Of a DNA stretch of 64,000 nucleotides, positions 60,460 through 64,000 are shown one piece after another. Numbering within the stretch: position 1 is the stretch's first letter; every line of letters begins with the position of its first letter. The notes below the pieces were generated by a model. It searched no databases, had not been told where the DNA came from, and worked only from the letters and a program-made list of their open reading frames with translations. The stretch is from Verrucomicrobiota bacterium (GTDB taxonomy: Bacteria > Verrucomicrobiota > Verrucomicrobiia > Opitutales > Opitutaceae), in assembly GCA_023416735.1 (NCBI GenBank), contig JAEZGX010000035.1, positions 1-64,000 on the forward strand, written 5' to 3'. The translations under genes were made by a program, and so were the position numbers.

Positions 60460-61403
60460 GGCTGCTCCTTGGGTTTGCGCGCGGTGGTCGGGTCGACTCG
60501 CGGCTGGCCTGACTCCACGCGACGGACGAGGGCCATGTAGGTGTCCTCGAGGCTCGCGCGACGGACTTCGAGATCGGTGATCTCGTTTTTGTCCAGCAGG
60601 TGCCGGACGAAATCGCTCGCGTCGCACTCGGACACGGCGTGGACGTGGCGCTGGCCGGCGGACGTCCAACGCACCTCGGACATCGACGCGAGTTGCCGGG
60701 CGAGTTGATCAGGACTGCCGTCGGCAATGATGCGACCCTCATCGAGCACGAGGATGCGGTCGGCGATTTTTTCCGCCTCATCCAGATCGTGCGTGGTCAT
60801 CAAGATTGTCGTGTGTTCGAAATCGGAGAGCTGATGGATGAGGTCGTGGAAATCGCGCCGGGCGTGCGGATCGAGGCCGGCGGTGGGTTCGTCGAAGAAG
60901 ACGATCTCGGGGCGGCCGACGATGCCGATTGCGACATCGAGCCGGCGACGTTCGCCGCCGGAGAGCGTCATGATCTTGGCATTGGCGTGGCGGGTCAGGC
61001 CAACGACCTCGAGCAGCTCGTCCACCTTCCACGGACGCGAGACTTCTGGCGTGGCGAAAGGCGCGTAGAAGCGGGCAGAATACGTCAGCAGCTCGCGCAC
61101 CCGCCAGAATTTGTGGTCGCGCCACGACTGCAGCACGACTCCGATGCGCGCCCGCCAAGCTTCATCGCCTTGAGCAGGATCGCATCCGAGGACCGAGACC
61201 TCGCCACCGGAGCGGGCGCGGAAACCCTCGAGGATCTCGATCGTGGTGGTTTTGCCCGCACCATTGGGGCCGAGAAGCGCGAGCACTTCGCCGCGTTCTG
61301 CTTGGAATGAAACGCTGGCGAGCACCTCTTTGGTGCCATAACTCATTCGCAAATCCCGAACATCCAGTGCGGGAACCCAAGATTTGTTGAGGAGAGAGTT
61401 CAT
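60456..61403 (-). CDS. ABC transporter ATP-binding protein
   Basis: A 315-residue ATPase. Walker A is LLGPNGAGKTTTIEILEGFR (about residue 40), signature LSGGERRRLDVAIG, Walker B IVFFDEPTAGLDPHARRDFH. The C-terminal extension of about 90 residues (EVRWTSAGQRHVHAVSECDA) is typical of drug/antibiotic exporters (DrrA/CcmA-type). It is the first gene of the operon with the permease and XRE regulator. The palindrome lies at 18-37 bases upstream of its ATG. Confidence 0.95.
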   Translation of the reverse strand: MNSLLNKSWVPALDVRDLRMSYGTKEVLASVSFQAERGEVLALLGPNGAGKTTTIEILEGFRARSGGEVSVLGCDPAQGDEAWRARIGVVLQSWRDHKFWRVRELLTYSARFYAPFATPEVSRPWKVDELLEVVGLTRHANAKIMTLSGGERRRLDVAIGIVGRPEIVFFDEPTAGLDPHARRDFHDLIHQLSDFEHTTILMTTHDLDEAEKIADRILVLDEGRIIADGSPDQLARQLASMSEVRWTSAGQRHVHAVSECDASDFVRHLLDKNEITDLEVRRASLEDTYMALVRRVESGQPRVDPTTARKPKEQP

Positions 61404-61420
61404 CGCACTATTTATATCTT

Positions 61421-61440
61421 ATGTAGTATAGATACTACAT
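61421..61440. promoter_or_regulatory. Perfect palindromic operator upstream of the ABC operon
   Basis: ATGTAGTAT AG ATACTACAT: two 9-base arms with a 2-base spacer, 18-37 bases upstream of the ATPase ATG. It overlaps TATACT, a -10-like hexamer on the minus strand. Probable binding site for the XRE regulator of the operon or a YtrA-like GntR protein, by resemblance to TGTAGTA...TACTACA operators. Confidence 0.65.
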
Positions 61441-61545
61441 TTTGAGGCAAATCAACTACGCAAGTGGCTGAGCTGCGTAGAGGCCGCAAACCCGCTACAA
61501 CGCCGACTGGCGAAGCGAAATCGGATTCGGGTGCGGCGGGAGAGA

Positions 61546-62454
61546 CTAAGCGCTAGCGAGCGCGTTCTCTGTATTGAGGTGTTCCTCGCCGGTGAATTTC
61601 AGGGATTGTTCGTCGGCGTGGTAGCTGGAGCGAACGAGAGCGCCGCTTTCCACGACTCCGAGGCCGAGGGAGAGGCCGAACTCTTTCCAGTGGACGAACT
61701 CTTCGGGCGGGGCCCAGCGGACGACGGGGAGATGCTGCGGGGTCGGCTGGAGGTATTGGCCGATCGTGAGGATGTCGGTTTTGTCGGAAGCGATGTCGCG
61801 GAGGGTTTGCTCGATCTCCTCCCTCGTTTCGCCGAGGCCGAGCATGATGCCGGTTTTGGTGACGAAACCGCGGCTCTTGGCGTGACGGAGAACGGAGCGG
61901 GAACGCTCGTAGCGGGCTTGAACGCGAACGGGTTTTTGGAGGCGTTCGACGGTCTCGAGGTTGTGGTTGAAGATGTCGGGTTTGGCGTCGAGGACGATGT
62001 CGACGTGGGCGGTGTTGCCTTTGAAGTCGGGGGTGAGGACTTCGATGGCGGTTTTGGGATTGCGGTAGCGGACGGCGCGGATGGTCGCGGCCCAGACGCT
62101 GGCGCCGCCGTCGGCGAGTTCGTCGCGGGCGACGCTCGTGATGACGCAGTGGCGGAGATTCATTTTCGCGACGGCGTCGGCGACGCGGGCGGGTTCACCG
62201 AGATCGAGTTCGGTCGGACGGCCGGTGGCGATCGCGCAGAAGTTACACGATCGCGTGCAGATGTTGCCGAGGATCATCACCGTGGCGGTGCCGCGCGACC
62301 AGCATTCGCCGAGGTTGGGGCATTGGGCGCTTTGGCAGACGGTGTGGAGCTTGTTGTCGTCGACGAGCCGACGCGTGGCGGCATAGCCAGGGCCGCTGGG
62401 AAGTTTGGCGCGGAGCCAGGTGGGTTTGCGCGTCGTGTCCATGAGAGGCGACAT
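61546..62454 (-). CDS. lipA: Lipoyl synthase
   Basis: A 302-residue radical SAM enzyme that inserts two sulfurs into octanoylated carrier domains. The auxiliary cluster Cys motif is CQSAQCPNLGEC and the radical SAM motif is CTRSCNFC. Also present are GNICTRSCNFCAIATGRP, VLTPDFKGN and the C-terminal RSSYHADE, which ligates the auxiliary cluster. Start chosen at 62454 because MSPLMDTTRKPTWLRAKLPS aligns with the RKPxWLxxKLP start of short LipA proteins. The ATG at 62442 is also possible. It is not next to lipB. Confidence 0.95.
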   Translation of the reverse strand: MSPLMDTTRKPTWLRAKLPSGPGYAATRRLVDDNKLHTVCQSAQCPNLGECWSRGTATVMILGNICTRSCNFCAIATGRPTELDLGEPARVADAVAKMNLRHCVITSVARDELADGGASVWAATIRAVRYRNPKTAIEVLTPDFKGNTAHVDIVLDAKPDIFNHNLETVERLQKPVRVQARYERSRSVLRHAKSRGFVTKTGIMLGLGETREEIEQTLRDIASDKTDILTIGQYLQPTPQHLPVVRWAPPEEFVHWKEFGLSLGLGVVESGALVRSSYHADEQSLKFTGEEHLNTENALASA

Positions 62455-62519
62455 GGCCGCAAATAGGCACAAAAAGCGCAAAAGAAAACTGTGCGCGGAA
62501 ATTGCGCACTCGGCTGTCG

Positions 62520-63785
62520 TTAACGAGCGAAGATCAGCCAGGCGGCGCCGGTGATGGCGGTGGCGCCGAGGATGAGGGCGACGCGGGCGCGGAGAGCGGG
62601 AGAACCAAGGGCGATGGCGAAGCCGGCTTTGAGGAGCGTGTTGGCGATGGCGGCGAGGACGATGGCCTGGGTGGCGAGACCAGCGGGGGCGTTTTCGCCG
62701 GCGCCGTTGCGGGCCATCGAAAGCGAAATCGCATCCATGTCGGTGAGACCAGAGACGAAGCTGAGCGGGAGAATGCTTTGCGCGAGGCCGAGTTGCGGCG
62801 CGGCTTTCACGAGGAAAGCGATGAGCGCGTAGAGCACGGCGAACTTGATGGCGGTTTTGAGATCGAGCGGGTTTCGGAGACGCGACAGGTCGAGTTTGGT
62901 GTTGCTGCGAGCCGGTGGCTGGCGACGGAGCCAAAACCAGGCGGCGTAGAGCAAGCCGGGAGCGGCGATAATGGCGAAGGGAAGGATGAGGGTGAGCGCG
63001 AGACCGCGATTGATCACGGCGACGGCGAGGATCACGCGCGGCAGCATGACGGTGCATGCGATGACGACGGCGAGAGCGTAGGTGTTGGAGAGGGTGGGTT
63101 CTTCGCGGCTGCGGCGGGTGAACGCGAGCGTGGTGGCGGTGCTGGACGCGAGACCGCCGAGGAGCGCGGTGGCGGTGATGCCGGCGTTGGCGCCGAGAAG
63201 ACGCATGGCGATGTAGCCGGCGAAACTCAGCCCGGAGATGAGCACGACCATCATCCAAGTCGAAAACAAGTTGAAGGCTTCGTAAGGGCCGATGTCGCGA
63301 TGCGGGACGAGTGGAAGGATGACGCCGGTGATGGCGGCGAATTGAAGCGTGGCGCGAACGTCGTCGCGGGTGAAGGAGCGCGTCCAGGCGTGCAACGGTT
63401 GTTTGCTGCCGAGGAAGACCATGGTGGTCGCGGCGACGAGCGCGGCGGCGGGGAGTTCGTCCCAGAAAACGAGCGAGCCGGTGAGGACCGTCAAAAGGGT
63501 GGAGGCGAACGATGTGCCGCCGGAGCCGCGGGCAGGAGTGTTGTTGAGTCGAGCGGCGATTTGTTGTGCGCCGACGATGAGAAAGAGGACGGCGAGAAAA
63601 ATGGGGGACGTGAGATCGCTGACGTGGGCGCTGACGCAGCCGAGCATGGCCCAGAACGCGGAGGTGCGGACGCCGATGAAATCGGTTTCGTCGGGATTGT
63701 CGGTTTGCTCGCGCCACTGGCGGATGAGTCCGACAAGGGCGCCGAGACAGGCGCTGACGACGATGGCGGTAAGGAACGGAGGCAT
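62520..63785 (-). CDS. MgtC/SapB-DUF4010 membrane protein
   Basis: A 421-residue protein with about 12 membrane helices. Residues 1-140 are an MgtC/SapB-like N-terminal domain (VVSACLGALVGLIRQWREQT, GVRTSAFWAMLGCVSAHVSD). The remainder is DUF4010 (GFSFAGYIAMRLLGANAGIT-like, here GLSFAGYIAMRLLGANAGIT, GLLGGLASSTATTLAFTRRS-like, here ALLGGLASSTATTLAFTRRS and GLTDMDAISLSMAR). Members are common and uncharacterised; the MgtC part hints at magnesium or acid stress. Start 63785 is chosen where the fold begins. Confidence 0.88.
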   Translation of the reverse strand: MPPFLTAIVVSACLGALVGLIRQWREQTDNPDETDFIGVRTSAFWAMLGCVSAHVSDLTSPIFLAVLFLIVGAQQIAARLNNTPARGSGGTSFASTLLTVLTGSLVFWDELPAAALVAATTMVFLGSKQPLHAWTRSFTRDDVRATLQFAAITGVILPLVPHRDIGPYEAFNLFSTWMMVVLISGLSFAGYIAMRLLGANAGITATALLGGLASSTATTLAFTRRSREEPTLSNTYALAVVIACTVMLPRVILAVAVINRGLALTLILPFAIIAAPGLLYAAWFWLRRQPPARSNTKLDLSRLRNPLDLKTAIKFAVLYALIAFLVKAAPQLGLAQSILPLSFVSGLTDMDAISLSMARNGAGENAPAGLATQAIVLAAIANTLLKAGFAIALGSPALRARVALILGATAITGAAWLIFAR

Positions 63786-64000
63786 GGCAGGTTGGGGAGA
63801 AGTAAATGCGACGGGACCGTGCGAGAAGCTTTTCGTCACATTGGAGAAGGGAGTTGAAGAAGAGAACGAATGCGGCAGGTTGGCGATGCATTCAGGGTGC
63901 ATCCGGGTCCGCGGAAAGGGCTGAGCCCACCTGCCTATGACGACTCAGTCTAACCTTCACGCTGCCTGAATGCGGACCGCGGGCGATAGCTTGGAGGTTT
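63786..64000. other. Window end without a gene
   Basis: 215 bases after the DUF4010 start codon with no credible coding signal. It should hold the DUF4010 promoter (minus strand). No terminator or RNA recognised. Confidence 0.4.

Noticed and set aside
62502..63857. 451-codon frame antisense to DUF4010, rich in Gly/Glu/Asp
   Set aside because: Shadow of the membrane protein; composition is low-complexity and lacks any fold signature.

Overview
The window is about 64 kb of GC-rich DNA from a Gram-negative, aerobic heterotroph, most likely a Verrucomicrobiota member near the Opitutaceae. This rests on family content: paired DUF1592/DUF1552 genes with heme-binding planctomycete/verrucomicrobial cytochrome domains, a PEP-CTERM protein, DUF1080 and DUF6250 secreted proteins, two TonB-dependent receptors, and a caa3-type oxidase with azurin. 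Many starts have a pyrimidine tract instead of a Shine-Dalgarno sequence. The assignment is inference; no marker gene was compared.

Layout. 1-16.5 kb: mixed small enzymes (EEP hydrolase, SRPBCC, VOC), a siderophore-type TonB receptor, an MFS transporter, a threonine dehydratase behind an isoleucine-codon leader peptide and attenuator, an ECF42-type sigma factor with its DGPF/YciI partner, a von Willebrand factor A (VWA) protein with seven tandem C-terminal repeats, a Gre factor and a PEP-CTERM protein. 16.5-33.4 kb: a non-canonical Nramp-like transporter, a SPINDLY-type O-GlcNAc transferase, a sodium:solute symporter, a DUF1080 protein, DUF2200, a YkgJ-type cysteine-cluster protein, a phosphatase, a Gfo/Idh/MocA oxidoreductase, DUF4256, a HPF/RaiA-like protein, a frameshifted DUF421 gene, a second VWA-type secreted protein, a lone receiver protein, IF-1 and an AI-2E-family permease.

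33.5-38.4 kb is an accessory segment ending at a tRNA-Asn gene. It starts with a decayed nucleotidyltransferase-like gene and carries two secreted proteins of unknown role, a Fur-like regulator that has lost the usual His/Cys metal-binding motif, and a 338-residue protein with the N-terminal active-site layout of a proteasome beta subunit (Thr1, Asp17). By eye it looks less GC-rich than its flanks. No integrase was found.

38.5-52 kb: a DUF6250 protein and a TonB receptor, then the respiratory block. On the minus strand are ctaA-ctaB-DUF420 (joined by ATGA overlaps) and ctaC-ctaD-ctaE-ctaF. On the plus strand are azurin, a CusF-SCO fusion and a His-rich periplasmic protein. Together these encode heme A synthesis, copper delivery, the oxidase and a likely soluble electron carrier. 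51-58 kb: AMP nucleosidase, then DUF1592-DUF1552 and two c-type cytochromes. 58-64 kb: DUF1990/YndJ, an ABC-2 exporter operon with an XRE regulator behind a perfect palindrome, lipA and a DUF4010/MgtC membrane protein.

The best-supported new observation is the isoleucine attenuator at 7785-7926. The most unusual gene content is the tRNA-Asn-linked segment with the proteasome-like hydrolase.
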